In this document: positions 35,383 through 44,161 of the stretch, one piece after another
Layout of the letters: each line of letters begins with the position of its first letter
Position numbering within the stretch: position 1 is the stretch's first letter
Source: Exiguobacterium indicum HHS 31
Lineage (GTDB): Bacteria; Bacillota; Bacilli; Exiguobacteriales; Exiguobacteriaceae
Assembly (NCBI RefSeq): GCF_001939065.1
Contig: NZ_MPSZ01000001.1
Span: forward strand, 992,001 to 1,056,000
Length of the DNA stretch: 64,000 nt
Direction: 5' to 3'
Translations under genes and position numbers: made by a program
The notes under the pieces: model-generated
The model's database searches: none
Told to the model about the DNA's origin: nothing
Seen by the model: the letters and a program-made list of their open reading frames with translations, nothing else

Positions 35383-35526
35383 ATAACGCTCCTCCATTTC
35401 CATTATTATCTTTAGTTCAAGAAGTTTGCGTGTTTCATAATTCATGTAGCGGGAATCTACATAATAGTTTCATTACATTACAGTGACAGCATACTATAGA
35501 GAAAACTGTCGAAGAAGGAGTGACTT

Positions 35527-35787
35527 ATGTATTCAGACACTGATTTGCTCAATCAAATCAAACAACGCGACCCTGTCGCGTTAGAACGATTATACGATCG
35601 TTACGAAAAAACACTCTTTCTTCTGTTCCGTCGCACACAAGTGGAAGATGCACTCATTCATTCCGCGATGACGCAACTATTCCGAACTGTTTGGGAACAA
35701 CCGACACGTTATCCGAACTTTCAAGGATTCATTTTGCATACATTACGACAACTCAGTAGTAAAAGAGAACATATTCCGACTCGTTGA
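35527..35787 (+). CDS. Mini-protein resembling sigma-70 region 2 only
   Basis: 86 aa. LLNQIKQRDPVALERLYDRY and the following 50 residues match region 2 of ECF sigma factors (the core-RNAP and -10-binding helices), ending QLSSKREHIPTR. There is no region 4 and the frame stops there. The downstream sequence shows no frameshifted remainder. A strong AGAAGGAG site precedes the ATG. It may be an anti-sigma-like or competing factor, or a decayed ECF gene that remains translatable. No anti-sigma gene is adjacent. Confidence 0.7.
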   Translation: MYSDTDLLNQIKQRDPVALERLYDRYEKTLFLLFRRTQVEDALIHSAMTQLFRTVWEQPTRYPNFQGFILHTLRQLSSKREHIPTR

Positions 35788-35908
35788 AAGAATCAGTTAT
35801 ACTCTTTCGACATGAGCAGAATGAACCCTTTAATTGTATGCTTTATTCAGAGAAGAACAGCTTCGTTTGTTCTTTTTTTGTTTTGTCCTTTCTTTTTCGA
35901 TACAGGCA

Positions 35909-36030
35909 TGCTATATTATTAAGTAATTATTGTTGTTCGGTGGAGATACGAAGTGTTTCACTTTATATTCGATGAAATTGATCACGGTAGTAATAATCAG
36001 TGTGCAAGTCACACGCAGGAGGCAATACAC
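35909..36030 (+). promoter_or_regulatory. Extended -10 promoter and long leader of the cold shock gene
   Basis: TGCTATATT at 35909-35917 is an extended -10 element. About 110 bases of leader follow, with a GTGTG/CACAC hairpin (36000-36016) immediately before the AGGAGG site. Long, structured leaders are typical of cold-shock genes, where temperature changes the fold. Confidence 0.6.
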
Positions 36031-36231
36031 ATGGAACAAGGTAAAGTAAAATGGTTTAACGCAGAAAAAGGATTCGGCTTCATCGAGCGCGAAAGCGGAG
36101 ACGACGTATTCGTACACTTCTCAGCAATCCAATCTGAAGGTTTCAAATCACTTGACGAAGGTCAAGAGGTTTCTTTCGAAGTTGAAGAAGGTCAACGCGG
36201 ACCACAAGCAACTAACGTTGTAAAACTTTAA
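36031..36231 (+). CDS. Cold shock protein (CspA/CspB family)
   Basis: 66 aa. The OB-fold contains RNP1-like KGFGFIER and RNP2-like VFVHFSAI, with VKWFNAEKG at the start; length and composition match Bacillus CspB/CspC. It binds single-stranded RNA and DNA and acts as an RNA chaperone at low temperature. The start is ATG after AGGAGG. A leader of about 110 bases and a strong terminator frame the gene as a single-gene transcript. Confidence 0.95.
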   Translation: MEQGKVKWFNAEKGFGFIERESGDDVFVHFSAIQSEGFKSLDEGQEVSFEVEEGQRGPQATNVVKL

Positions 36232-36239
36232 TTTCCTTT

Positions 36240-36266
36240 AGACCCTGCTCACGCAGGGTCTTTTTT
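36240..36266 (+). terminator. Terminator of the cold shock gene
   Basis: AGACCCTGC pairs with GCAGGGTCT over a 4-base loop, followed by T6. Confidence 0.92.
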
Positions 36267-36314
36267 GTGTTTATATATGCTACACTAGCGATTCAGGAAG
36301 AAAGGAGATGTAAC

Positions 36315-36680
36315 ATGACACTCGAACAAACCATGCAACACCTTCAAGAGGCTATGCTAAAAGGAGATTTATCACAAGTCTCGCATCTATTATCTCCCGA
36401 ATTTACGTTCATCGATGCGTTAGGGCGGTCTTTCGATGCCGAGACCTACCTCGATCATTACGTGGATCCTGCAAACATCCGCTGGTTATCCCGGACCGAT
36501 GATTTTTCATACATTGATCATTTCGAAGATACGGCAATCCAGTATAGTTTGACAGAAGACCGATTTGAATACGGGACAACTCAATATGTTGGTCGTTTCC
36601 GGATCGTATCCATCTATCGTGCTACGTCAGATGGTTGGAAATGGCACTTTGGTCAACTGACATCTCTTGATCCGTCGTAA
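36315..36680 (+). CDS. SnoaL-like/DUF4440 small protein
   Basis: 121 aa from the ATG after AAAGGAGATG. The pattern LLSPEFTFIDALGRSF, then a beta-strand-rich C-terminus ending GWKWHFGQLTSL, suits the NTF2/SnoaL-like cone fold found in DUF4440 ketosteroid-isomerase-type proteins. No catalytic residues are certain. It precedes the serine operon but has its own spacing; no terminator is seen between it and serC, so read-through is possible. Confidence 0.7.
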   Translation: MTLEQTMQHLQEAMLKGDLSQVSHLLSPEFTFIDALGRSFDAETYLDHYVDPANIRWLSRTDDFSYIDHFEDTAIQYSLTEDRFEYGTTQYVGRFRIVSIYRATSDGWKWHFGQLTSLDPS

Positions 36681-36731
36681 CGGATTCAAGGGATGTTTTT
36701 GTTTTCATGTTCCATTCATCGTCAGTTGGAA

Positions 36732-36760
36732 TTGCTTCTCATTTTTCATTCCGTTACACT
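36732..36760 (+). promoter_or_regulatory. Promoter of the serC-serA operon
   Basis: TTGCTT and TACACT are spaced by 17 bp, about 45 bp upstream of the serC start codon. Confidence 0.6.
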
Positions 36761-36804
36761 TGAGGGGTACATATTTTCTGAAAATTCAAGAAGGAGTGTT
36801 CCTC

Positions 36805-37869
36805 ATGACGGTTTATAACTTCTCTGCCGGTCCAGCAGTCCTTCCTGCCCCGGTCCTATTGAAGGCTCAATCCGAGCTACTCGATTATGAAAATTCAGGA
36901 CAATCCGTTCTTGAAATGAGTCATCGTTCGCCAATCTTTGAATCGATTCGAGATGCGGCTGAACAATCCTTACGGAGACTGATGTCGATTCCCGATTCGT
37001 ACTCCGTATTGTTTCTTCAGGGAGGAGCTACACTTCAGTTCGCGATGTTACCGCAAAATCTGGCGACGAAGACCGGACGGATTGATTTCATCGATACCGG
37101 CGGCTGGTCGACGAAGGCGATGGCAGATGCCAAACTGTACGCCACGGTCAGTGTGCTCGCCTCTTCCGCTGATCACGGGTATCGCTTCATCCCAGAAGGT
37201 CCGTTCACGTCAACGGCCGACTATCTGCATATCACTTGGAACAATACGCTCGAAGGGACGACGTATCAGACACCGCCACATGTCGATGTGCCACTCGTCG
37301 CTGATGTCTCGTCTTCGATTTTGTCTGAACCATTGCCAATCGAGTCATTCGATGTGTTGTATGCTGGTGCTCAAAAAAATCTTGGTGTCGCTGGTTTAAC
37401 GGTGGTCATCGTGAAGAACGAGTTGCTTGATCGTGTTCCTGACACGATCGGTGCCTACTTACGGTATGACATCCATGCAAAACAGCGATCTCTTTATAAC
37501 ACGCCACCGACGTTTAGTCTTTATATGACGAAATTAGTGCTCGATTGGATTGAAGAGACGGGACTCGAGACGATCGCGGCACGAAACGTCTCACAAGCGC
37601 GCATGTTATATGAAGCAATTGATCAATCCGATCTATTTCATAACCATGTAGCCGTCAAGGATCGAAGCCGGATGAACATTCCATTCTCGACTGGAAGCGA
37701 ATCGGAAGACGCTGCTTTCTTGAACTTCGCTGCGCGTCACGATTTGATCAATCTTGCCGGTCACCGCTCGATTGGTGGAATGCGCGCGAGTCTTTACAAT
37801 GCGATGCCGACCGAAGGGGTTACGGCACTGCTTCATATCATGCACCGTTTTGAACAGGGGGAACGTTAA
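36805..37869 (+). CDS. serC: Phosphoserine aminotransferase
   Basis: 354 aa from the ATG with AAGGAG upstream. PLP enzyme, fold type I: the N-terminus YNFSAGPAVLP, FLQGGATLQFAMLP and the Schiff-base Lys in LYAGAQKNLGVAG are hallmarks of SerC. It converts 3-phosphohydroxypyruvate to phosphoserine. The stop codon abuts the serA ATG directly, and DUF1015 follows, forming the serine biosynthesis operon. Confidence 0.96.
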   Translation: MTVYNFSAGPAVLPAPVLLKAQSELLDYENSGQSVLEMSHRSPIFESIRDAAEQSLRRLMSIPDSYSVLFLQGGATLQFAMLPQNLATKTGRIDFIDTGGWSTKAMADAKLYATVSVLASSADHGYRFIPEGPFTSTADYLHITWNNTLEGTTYQTPPHVDVPLVADVSSSILSEPLPIESFDVLYAGAQKNLGVAGLTVVIVKNELLDRVPDTIGAYLRYDIHAKQRSLYNTPPTFSLYMTKLVLDWIEETGLETIAARNVSQARMLYEAIDQSDLFHNHVAVKDRSRMNIPFSTGSESEDAAFLNFAARHDLINLAGHRSIGGMRASLYNAMPTEGVTALLHIMHRFEQGER

Positions 37870-39027
37870 ATGTATCAAGTCCAACTATGGAATGATCTAT
37901 CAGACAAAGGATTAAAACGATTTACAGATGACTATCACGTCCAGCGGGAAACGGAGCAACCAGACGCCTTTCTCGTCCGCAGCAAGGATTTACATGACAT
38001 GCGCTTTCCAGATAGTCTCAAAGCCGTCGCCCGAGCTGGCGTCGGTGTCAATACGATTCCACTCGATCAACTCGCGAACCGCGGGATTCCCGTCTTTTCG
38101 ACACCAGGTGCCAATGCGAATGCCGTCAAGGAACTTGTCATCGGTAGTTTGTTCCTGACGGCGCGAAAACTCGTCCCGAGTCTGCTTTGGACGAACAACT
38201 TGCGCGGACCGGATATTCCGGAGCGGATCGAAGCGAACAAAAAACAATTCGTCGGAACGGAGTTACTCGGGAAACGAATCGGGATCGTTGGACTTGGGGC
38301 GATCGGGGCAAACTTAGCCAACACCCTTCACGAGCTCGGCATGACCGTCACAGGCTATGATCCACATATGTCCGTTGAGTCCGCTTGGCGCGTCTCGAAT
38401 CAGATTCAGCGGGCAACACAGCTCGAGGATCTCCTCGCGACAAGCGACTACATCACGTTGCATCTCCCGCTCGTTGACGCAACGACAGGTTTACTCGATG
38501 CGTCTCTCCTCTCGAAGATGAAACACGGCGCGACCCTGCTCAACTTCTCGCGTGGCGAACTCGTCGATGAACAAGCATTAGCCGACGTACTCCGCTCCGG
38601 TCGCCTGGCGAACTATGTGACGGATTTCCCGAATGCCTTCATCTTGTCCCTCCCCCGAGTCATTGCCTTACCACATATCGGGGCATCGACGAGTGAAGCG
38701 GAAGAAAACTGTGCCATCATGGCAGTCGATCAACTGCGTCTGTTCCTTGAGACAGGAAATATCCGCAATGCTGTCAATTTTCCAGCTGTCGAGTTACCGT
38801 TCACTGGAAAACGACGGATTACGATTGCTCACCACAACATTCCGAACATGGTCGGTCAAATCGCCTCGGTGTTAGCACAAGAGTCGATCAATATCGCCAA
38901 CATGATCAACGGTAGTAAAGATGCGATTGCCTATACGATCATCGATATCGATAACCATGCGGACGAGATGATTTCGCTCGACCGACTGAATCAGATTCCT
39001 GGCGTCTTGAAAACACGCCTACTCTAA
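37870..39027 (+). CDS. serA: D-3-phosphoglycerate dehydrogenase
   Basis: 385 aa. The first enzyme of serine biosynthesis, NAD-dependent oxidation of 3-phosphoglycerate. The dinucleotide motif is IGIVGLGAIGANLA, with GVGVNTIPLDQLANRGIPV and the His of ALPHIGASTSEAEENC in the catalytic region. The C-terminus is a short ACT domain (HHNIPNMVGQIASVLAQE) that would bind serine for feedback. It starts in the base after serC ends. The shorter length compared with B. subtilis SerA (about 525) reflects loss of an intervening domain; this short type is common. Confidence 0.93.
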   Translation: MYQVQLWNDLSDKGLKRFTDDYHVQRETEQPDAFLVRSKDLHDMRFPDSLKAVARAGVGVNTIPLDQLANRGIPVFSTPGANANAVKELVIGSLFLTARKLVPSLLWTNNLRGPDIPERIEANKKQFVGTELLGKRIGIVGLGAIGANLANTLHELGMTVTGYDPHMSVESAWRVSNQIQRATQLEDLLATSDYITLHLPLVDATTGLLDASLLSKMKHGATLLNFSRGELVDEQALADVLRSGRLANYVTDFPNAFILSLPRVIALPHIGASTSEAEENCAIMAVDQLRLFLETGNIRNAVNFPAVELPFTGKRRITIAHHNIPNMVGQIASVLAQESINIANMINGSKDAIAYTIIDIDNHADEMISLDRLNQIPGVLKTRLL

Positions 39028-39040
39028 AGGAGTGAACCCC

Positions 39041-40243
39041 ATGCCAACTTTCGAACCTTTTGCGGCGTTACGACCGGACTCAAAATATGCGGCAGAATTT
39101 GCCGCCTTACCGTATGATGTTTATTCGCGCGAAGAAGCACGTTCCGAGATCCGACGTCATCCGCTGTCTTTTTTACGGATCGATAAAGCAGAAGCTACTC
39201 TTCCGTCATTAATCGCTGAAGATGACCCACGCGTTTATCAGCAAGCAGCGCTTGCCTTCGAAGAGAGTCAAACAAACGGCATCTTACAGCTCGATGCAGA
39301 CGAGACGTATTACATTTATCAATTGTCAGATGGAACACATACGCAATCCGGTTTCGTCGGATGTGTTGCCGTCAGTGATTATGAGACGAATCAAATTCGT
39401 AAACATGAGTTCACACGTCCTGATAAAGAGCGCGACCGTGTCCGACACGTCGAACAGTTACAAGCACATACGGGTCCGATTTTACTTGCGCATCAAACCG
39501 ATGCACAACTCGAAGCAATCGTCACGACGATTACTGCTGGAGATTCCCTATATGATTTCAGCGTCGATGGAGTGACACATCGAATTTATAAAATCACCAA
39601 TCGTAATCACCTGTTGACGATCGGGAGCCAGTTCGCCCGTCACGACGCTCTCTATATCGCTGATGGTCACCACCGTGCAGCGGCGGCAGCCATCGCTGCC
39701 AGTCGGACGGATCAGGAGGAAGCCCAACGTTTTCTTGGTGTCTCCTTCCCGCAGGATCAATTACGAATCCTTGGCTATCACCGTGTCGTCGAAGATTTAT
39801 ACGGTCAATCGGTCGTTGACTTCCTCGAGCGATTAGCCCATCGCTTTACGATTACAAAAGGACGCGCTGAACAAACGAAGTCTCACCAAATCGAGATGTA
39901 TCTCAACCGGCAATGGTACACCCTTTCGTACAATTCTGAACGGATCGGAACGAAAGCGAATCTCGACGTCTCGATTTTACAAGAAGAGTTGTTGACACCG
40001 TTACTCGGTATCGAAGATCCAAGGACGGACGCACGGATCCAGTTCGTCGGTGGTCACAAGGGATATGCTGGTCTTGAGCAGATCGTGGACTCTGGGCATG
40101 CCGCTGTCGCTTTTCACTTGCATCCGACTTCGATCGAAGATTTAATGGCAGTGGCTGATGCCGGAGAAGTGATGCCACCGAAATCGACTTGGTTCGAACC
40201 GAAACTTCGGAGCGGTTTACTGATCCATCCGTTTGATTCGTAA
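39041..40243 (+). CDS. DUF1015 family protein in the serine operon
   Basis: 400 aa from ATG 39041, preceded by AAAGGAG; a GTG at 39032 overlaps that site. DUF1015 hallmarks: FAALRPDSKYAAEFAALPYDVY at the start, the DGHHRAAAA motif in ALYIADGHHRAAAAAI, and MPPKSTWFEPKLRSGL at the end. The genomic link of DUF1015 with serC and serA recurs widely (established from comparative genomics), suggesting it completes or supports serine synthesis. No serB-type phosphatase is encoded nearby, so it is a candidate for that step (inference). Confidence 0.88.
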   Translation: MPTFEPFAALRPDSKYAAEFAALPYDVYSREEARSEIRRHPLSFLRIDKAEATLPSLIAEDDPRVYQQAALAFEESQTNGILQLDADETYYIYQLSDGTHTQSGFVGCVAVSDYETNQIRKHEFTRPDKERDRVRHVEQLQAHTGPILLAHQTDAQLEAIVTTITAGDSLYDFSVDGVTHRIYKITNRNHLLTIGSQFARHDALYIADGHHRAAAAAIAASRTDQEEAQRFLGVSFPQDQLRILGYHRVVEDLYGQSVVDFLERLAHRFTITKGRAEQTKSHQIEMYLNRQWYTLSYNSERIGTKANLDVSILQEELLTPLLGIEDPRTDARIQFVGGHKGYAGLEQIVDSGHAAVAFHLHPTSIEDLMAVADAGEVMPPKSTWFEPKLRSGLLIHPFDS

Positions 40244-40251
40244 TGCACACT

Positions 40252-40293
40252 AAAAAAGCAAGTCGCGGATGCGATATCCACGACTTGCTTTTT
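40252..40293. terminator. Terminator after the serine operon and before neopullulanase
   Basis: AAGCAAGTCG pairs with CGACTTGCTT, with GGAT/ATCC inside, flanked by A- and T-runs for the convergent genes. Confidence 0.9.
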
Positions 40294-40294
40294 C

Positions 40295-42067
40295 TTATAC
40301 GTGTCGCAAAAGAAGAGCTGACACAGCTTCTACTTGAATAGTTCCCGATAACGTCGTTCCATCTAACAGACTTTCGTACGTTCCTTCAAGCGAAAGAGAT
40401 TGTACCTCTTCACTGACGTTGACGACGAGCAAGTAAACCTGTTCGCCCTGACGTCGCTCGACAATAAATGTCTGTCTTGTATCATCGATCCTTTGGAAAT
40501 GATACGTTCCGGCATTTGCTAAAACCGGATGCTGTTTTCGAAGGGCGATCAACTGCGCAACGTGATCGAACAACTCAAGGTTCTGCTTCGTCTCGTCCCA
40601 TTCCATACACGCACGGTTGGCCGGATCTTGCCCACCCTTCATTCCAATCTCATCACCATAATAGATGACGGGTGAACCTGGAAACGTCAACAGTGTAGTG
40701 AAGAGCAATTTCATTCGATCGATATTCCCTTTCGCACGCGTTAGAGCACGCGGTGTATCATGCGAGTCAATCAAATTGAACATGACCTCGTTGACATTTT
40801 GAGAGTGCCAGTTTAAATTTCGACTGACTGCATGTGAGAAATCACGAACGCTCGTCTCGCCCGTCGCAAAACAAGTCAAAAAGCTCTCTGTCAAACCGTA
40901 ATTCATGACGGCATCAAATTGATCGCCGAGGAGCCATGGTTGCGAATCCGTCCAGCATTCGCCGACGATATAACATGTTCCGTTCGCAGCCCGGACTTCC
41001 TTTCGAAACTCACGCCAAAACGCATGATCGACTTCACTCGCGACATCCAGACGCCAGCCGTCAATTCCGAATTCCTCGACCCAGTAACGTCCGACGTGAA
41101 GCAAATAGTCTTTGACGTCCGGATGGGCAGTATTCAACTTCGGCATGTTTCGTTCAAATGCAAACACTTCATAGTTTGGAATCGATGGATCGACCGGGAA
41201 GGAATCAATCGTAAACCAGTTGGCGTATTTCGAGTCTTGTCCCTTTTCTAAGACATCTTGAAATGCTGGGTGCTCTTCACTAATATGATTAAAGACGGCA
41301 TCGAGTAATATGCGGATACCGTTCTCATGTAGCACATCGATCATCTTGCGGAACGTTTTCTCGTCACCGAACGCAGGATCAAGCTTCAAGTAATCAAGCG
41401 TATCGTATTTATGATTGGATGGTGCCTCAAAGACTGGGCAGAAGTAGACACCCGTGACGCCGAGACGTTGTAAATGATCGACGTGATCAATGACCCCTTG
41501 AAAATCTCCACCGAAGAAATTCTGAAAAGCCGGTGCTTCACTTCCCCACTCCTTCGTTCCCGCTGGATCATTCGCCCGGTCACCATTCGCAAATCGTTCC
41601 GGGAAAATTTGATACCAGACCGTATCCTTCACCCAATCCGGTGTATCAAAGACATCCGTCGCATGAACATATGGCACAGAAAAATAATAGCCTGGATGAT
41701 TGAGTGGTGCTTCGTCATACCAGCCACGCTCGGTTAAAACGGCTATCTTATCGCCATGAACCTCAAACCCATACCGTACCCGCTTCCGTTCTGGACGGAT
41801 TGCAATGAACCAATAGTCATACGTCGCATCACTTCCATTGTGTTGCATCGGCGTCCGTTTCACTTTCCATGATTTTTCTTTCTCCGGATCAAAATTCCAA
41901 TCTCGGTCTTCTTCTTTTTCCGCTTCCCATTCATACGGATCACCATATATCAATTCAACTTTTTCAATATCGCCTTTAGCCGTCATAAGTCGGACATGGA
42001 CGGTTTCTTGATCATAGGCATAAACGAACGGTGATAATGCGCGATGAACTACTCCAGCCTGATTCAA
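40295..42067 (-). CDS. Neopullulanase/maltogenic amylase (GH13_20)
   Basis: 590 aa when started at the TTG (42067) that follows AAGGGAGAG; the longer frame to 42127 lacks a ribosome site. Features: an N-terminal CBM34-like beta-sandwich, then the TIM barrel. The catalytic triad is Asp341 in GWRLDVASE, Glu370 in YIVGECW and Asp437 in NLIDSHDTPR, with region I DAVFNH. The family cleaves cyclodextrins, pullulan or maltodextrins inside the cell. It is transcribed alone and no maltose transport genes are near. Confidence 0.9.
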   Translation of the reverse strand: MNQAGVVHRALSPFVYAYDQETVHVRLMTAKGDIEKVELIYGDPYEWEAEKEEDRDWNFDPEKEKSWKVKRTPMQHNGSDATYDYWFIAIRPERKRVRYGFEVHGDKIAVLTERGWYDEAPLNHPGYYFSVPYVHATDVFDTPDWVKDTVWYQIFPERFANGDRANDPAGTKEWGSEAPAFQNFFGGDFQGVIDHVDHLQRLGVTGVYFCPVFEAPSNHKYDTLDYLKLDPAFGDEKTFRKMIDVLHENGIRILLDAVFNHISEEHPAFQDVLEKGQDSKYANWFTIDSFPVDPSIPNYEVFAFERNMPKLNTAHPDVKDYLLHVGRYWVEEFGIDGWRLDVASEVDHAFWREFRKEVRAANGTCYIVGECWTDSQPWLLGDQFDAVMNYGLTESFLTCFATGETSVRDFSHAVSRNLNWHSQNVNEVMFNLIDSHDTPRALTRAKGNIDRMKLLFTTLLTFPGSPVIYYGDEIGMKGGQDPANRACMEWDETKQNLELFDHVAQLIALRKQHPVLANAGTYHFQRIDDTRQTFIVERRQGEQVYLLVVNVSEEVQSLSLEGTYESLLDGTTLSGTIQVEAVSALLLRHV

Positions 42068-42261
42068 ATTCTGCCACTCTCCCTTAAATTGATATTTCTC
42101 TATCGGTAAAGTTCCTTTCTTCCGCATCGCTTAAACGTATTTAGTAGAAATTCAACTGTTCCACCGACATTTTAGTTCAGTCTGTCAGGTAGTTTAAGGT
42201 ATACTGATAACGCATAGGAAATCAGGGATTTCTGATATTACGGAAAGAGAGTGGATACGAA

Positions 42262-42975
42262 ATGGGTCGTAAATGGAACAACATCAAGGAAAAAAAAGCA
42301 TCAAAAGACAAAAATACGAGTCGGATCTACGCAAAGTTCGGTCGTGAGATTTATGTAGCGGCTAAACAAGGTGAACCCGATCCAGAATCAAACCAAGCAT
42401 TAAAGGTCGTTCTCGAACGAGCGAAGACATACAACGTGCCACGTGCCATCGTCGATCGGGCGATTGAAAAAGCAAAAGGTGGAGCGGAAGAAAACTACGA
42501 TGTCTTACGATATGAAGGATTCGGTCCAAGCGGTTCAATGGTCATCGTCGAAACGTTGACGAACAACGTTAACCGGACGGCTTCTGACGTCCGTGCTGCA
42601 TTCGGAAAAAATGGCGGAAACATGGGCGTGAGCGGATCCGTCGCTTATATGTTCGATGCGACGGCAATCTTTGCCTTCGAAGGTAAAACTGCAGATGACG
42701 TTCTCGAATTGATGATGGAAGCGGATATTGATGTGCGCGATATCCTCGAAGAAGACGAATCTGTCATCATCTACGCTGAGCCGGAACAATTCCATGCTGT
42801 GCAAGAAGCGTTGAAAGCTGCAGGGATCACCGAGTTCTCACTTGCCGAACTCGTCATGCTCGCTCAAAACGAAGTCGCGTTGTCTGAAGACGACGTCGCC
42901 CAATTCGAGAAAATGATCGATGCACTGGAAGATCTTGAGGATGTGCAACAGGTCTATCACAACGTAGAACTATAA
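42262..42975 (+). CDS. yebC: YebC/PmpR-family protein
   Basis: 237 aa. The family start [20 protein letters not shown] and the three-domain pattern are conserved, including [10 protein letters not shown] and [21 protein letters not shown]. Members were called transcriptional regulators; recent work on the family links some to relief of ribosome stalling at proline stretches. The sequence shown resembles the YeeN/YrbC type. A strong bidirectional terminator follows. Confidence 0.93.
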   Translation: MGRKWNNIKEKKASKDKNTSRIYAKFGREIYVAAKQGEPDPESNQALKVVLERAKTYNVPRAIVDRAIEKAKGGAEENYDVLRYEGFGPSGSMVIVETLTNNVNRTASDVRAAFGKNGGNMGVSGSVAYMFDATAIFAFEGKTADDVLELMMEADIDVRDILEEDESVIIYAEPEQFHAVQEALKAAGITEFSLAELVMLAQNEVALSEDDVAQFEKMIDALEDLEDVQQVYHNVEL

Positions 42976-42978
42976 TCA

Positions 42979-43018
42979 AAAAGACAAGGGGATGGTCACG
43001 ACCATCCCCTTGTCTTTT
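42979..43018. terminator. Very strong palindromic terminator
   Basis: An 18-bp perfect stem beginning AAAAGACAAGGGGATGGT with a CACG loop, flanked by T-rich sequence on the plus strand. Confidence 0.93.
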
Positions 43019-43073
43019 GATTATAGTTTCTATATCGGTTAACGCCCAGAATCGGTCACGCACCGTCTGTATT

Positions 43074-43131
43074 CATCATAAAGTATGAAACGCGTTTCAT
43101 AACAAGAACTAAAAAAGATTCATTTATGATG
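43074..43131. promoter_or_regulatory. Nested palindromes upstream of a small gene
   Basis: A perfect 18-bp palindrome, TATGAAACGCGTTTCATA (43084-43101), sits inside an outer 9-bp inverted repeat, CATCATAAA (43074-43082) / TTTATGATG (43123-43131). No reading frame covers it. It lies about 90 bp upstream of the 43219 gene and looks like a dimeric regulator site. Not a cre site: the centre is GC, not CG. Confidence 0.6.
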
Positions 43132-43218
43132 TTTATTTCTTGAATTTAATGGGAATAGTAATATTCGGAGTTGATTATAACTTATTTTGCTTTGAAGAAA
43201 TAAAAGGAGGAACGAACG

Positions 43219-43512
43219 ATGACATATTCTTTAATCGAAACATTCAAACACATCGTAAGCGAGGCAACTAGCTTTAAGCGCGTTGATTTCGGAGGATACG
43301 ATATTTATATGCAGACAACAGATGGACGAACGATTACGGCACACATCCGCTATGATGGTGGTGGAACAGACTTCAATGAAGCTTATTTAATGCTAGAATC
43401 GAGTACCGGTCAACGTCGCACAGCGACCTTAACGCTTTATCAATTCGAACATCTTTCTTCTTATACTGCACACAGTGAACGGACACGTGCCCTAGTCACA
43501 ACAAGTGCTTAA
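43219..43512 (+). CDS. Hypothetical 97-aa protein
   Basis: Soluble and beta-rich, with the pattern FGGYDIYMQTTDGRTITAHI suggesting a small sheet, and no Cys. No family recognised. Clear ribosome site AAAGGAGG. A monocistronic gene between a nested-palindrome region and a terminator; the strong upstream palindrome implies tight regulation. Confidence 0.6.
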   Translation: MTYSLIETFKHIVSEATSFKRVDFGGYDIYMQTTDGRTITAHIRYDGGGTDFNEAYLMLESSTGQRRTATLTLYQFEHLSSYTAHSERTRALVTTSA

Positions 43513-43520
43513 TGACCATA

Positions 43521-43554
43521 AAACACGCCTCTCATTCGAGAGACGTGTTTTTTT
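43521..43554. terminator. Intrinsic terminator
   Basis: AACACG plus CTCTC pairs with GAGAG plus CGTGTT, followed by T7; convergent genes on both sides. Confidence 0.85.
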
Positions 43555-43804
43555 AATTTTCTTCTCGCTCGAGGCGTTCGAGTTCTGCGTGCGTTTGTGG
43601 GAATCCATTCGCTTGCCAATCTGCCCGATGAATGGAATCAAGTTGTGTCAGTCCGACTTCAGCCGGATCGCGTTTCGCGTCGACACTTGGACGATGGTCA
43701 ATATCGTCTGAAGTCGTTTTTCGTTGTTGGTATTGTTGATAGGCGATTGTCGCAATCGCCGCTAAACCACCTAAAATGACACCTGTCTTGAATGTTGCTC
43801 GCAT
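43553..43804 (-). CDS. Small single-pass membrane protein, 83 aa
   Basis: One N-terminal helix (TGVILGGLAAIATIAYQQY, residues 7-25), then a charged, likely cytosolic or external tail. No family recognised. GAGGGGG precedes the ATG. Its stop codon overlaps the terminator T-run. It faces the mrp leader region divergently. Confidence 0.65.
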   Translation of the reverse strand: MRATFKTGVILGGLAAIATIAYQQYQQRKTTSDDIDHRPSVDAKRDPAEVGLTQLDSIHRADWQANGFPQTHAELERLEREEN

Positions 43805-44161
43805 GAAAGTTCCCCCTCTATGGTCATTAGTTGTACTCTAGATAGATGTACCCGAGTTACTTGAGTTTGAATCATTCTTCTCATGGATCAACGTGTTATT
43901 TGAAAAAAATCAAAAAAAATTTCAGCCTATTTCTGCCGTGTTCCTACATATTTAATAATCAAGAGAGAAAATGGCTCTATCCCTTATGCTTCAACGCTTC
44001 ACGTCATGCAAGAAGGAAAAAAGTACGCTATACTTGATTCAGAAACATCTTCGACGAACAAAATGAATCGTGTCTTCTACTGGACAGTTCCGAGCTTCAA
44101 CAGCTTGCGTTCGCGTCCCTTTTTCATTTTTGGTCGTCGATGTCACAAAGGAGGGAATTTC
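43805..44161 (+). promoter_or_regulatory. Structured leader and promoter region of the mrp operon
   Basis: No supported gene in this 357-bp gap. TATACT at 44029-44034 with a weak -35 (ATGCAA, 17 bp) is a likely promoter. The leader then forms a long imperfect stem: 44045-44067 pairs with 44123-44143 (ACAT, CGACGA and CAAAATGAA against TTCATTTT, TCGTCG and ATGT), closing a 55-base interior with CGAGCT/AGCTTG. It ends 5 bases before the AAAGGAGGG site of mrpA, so it could control access to it. Confidence 0.6.

Noticed and set aside
35784-35975. 63-aa frame between the sigma-like gene and the cold shock gene
   Set aside because: No ribosome site, Phe/Cys-rich low-complexity composition, and it covers the extended -10 promoter of the cold shock gene.
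43086-43099. cre-like site in the nested palindrome
   Set aside because: The core TGAAACGCGTTTCA has GC rather than CG at the central conserved positions, so it fails the CcpA consensus.
44006-44161. N-terminal extension of mrpA by 52 codons
   Set aside because: No ribosome site for that ATG; the GTG at 44162 has AAAGGAGGG and yields the same length as B. subtilis MrpA. The extension also overlaps the promoter and leader stem.
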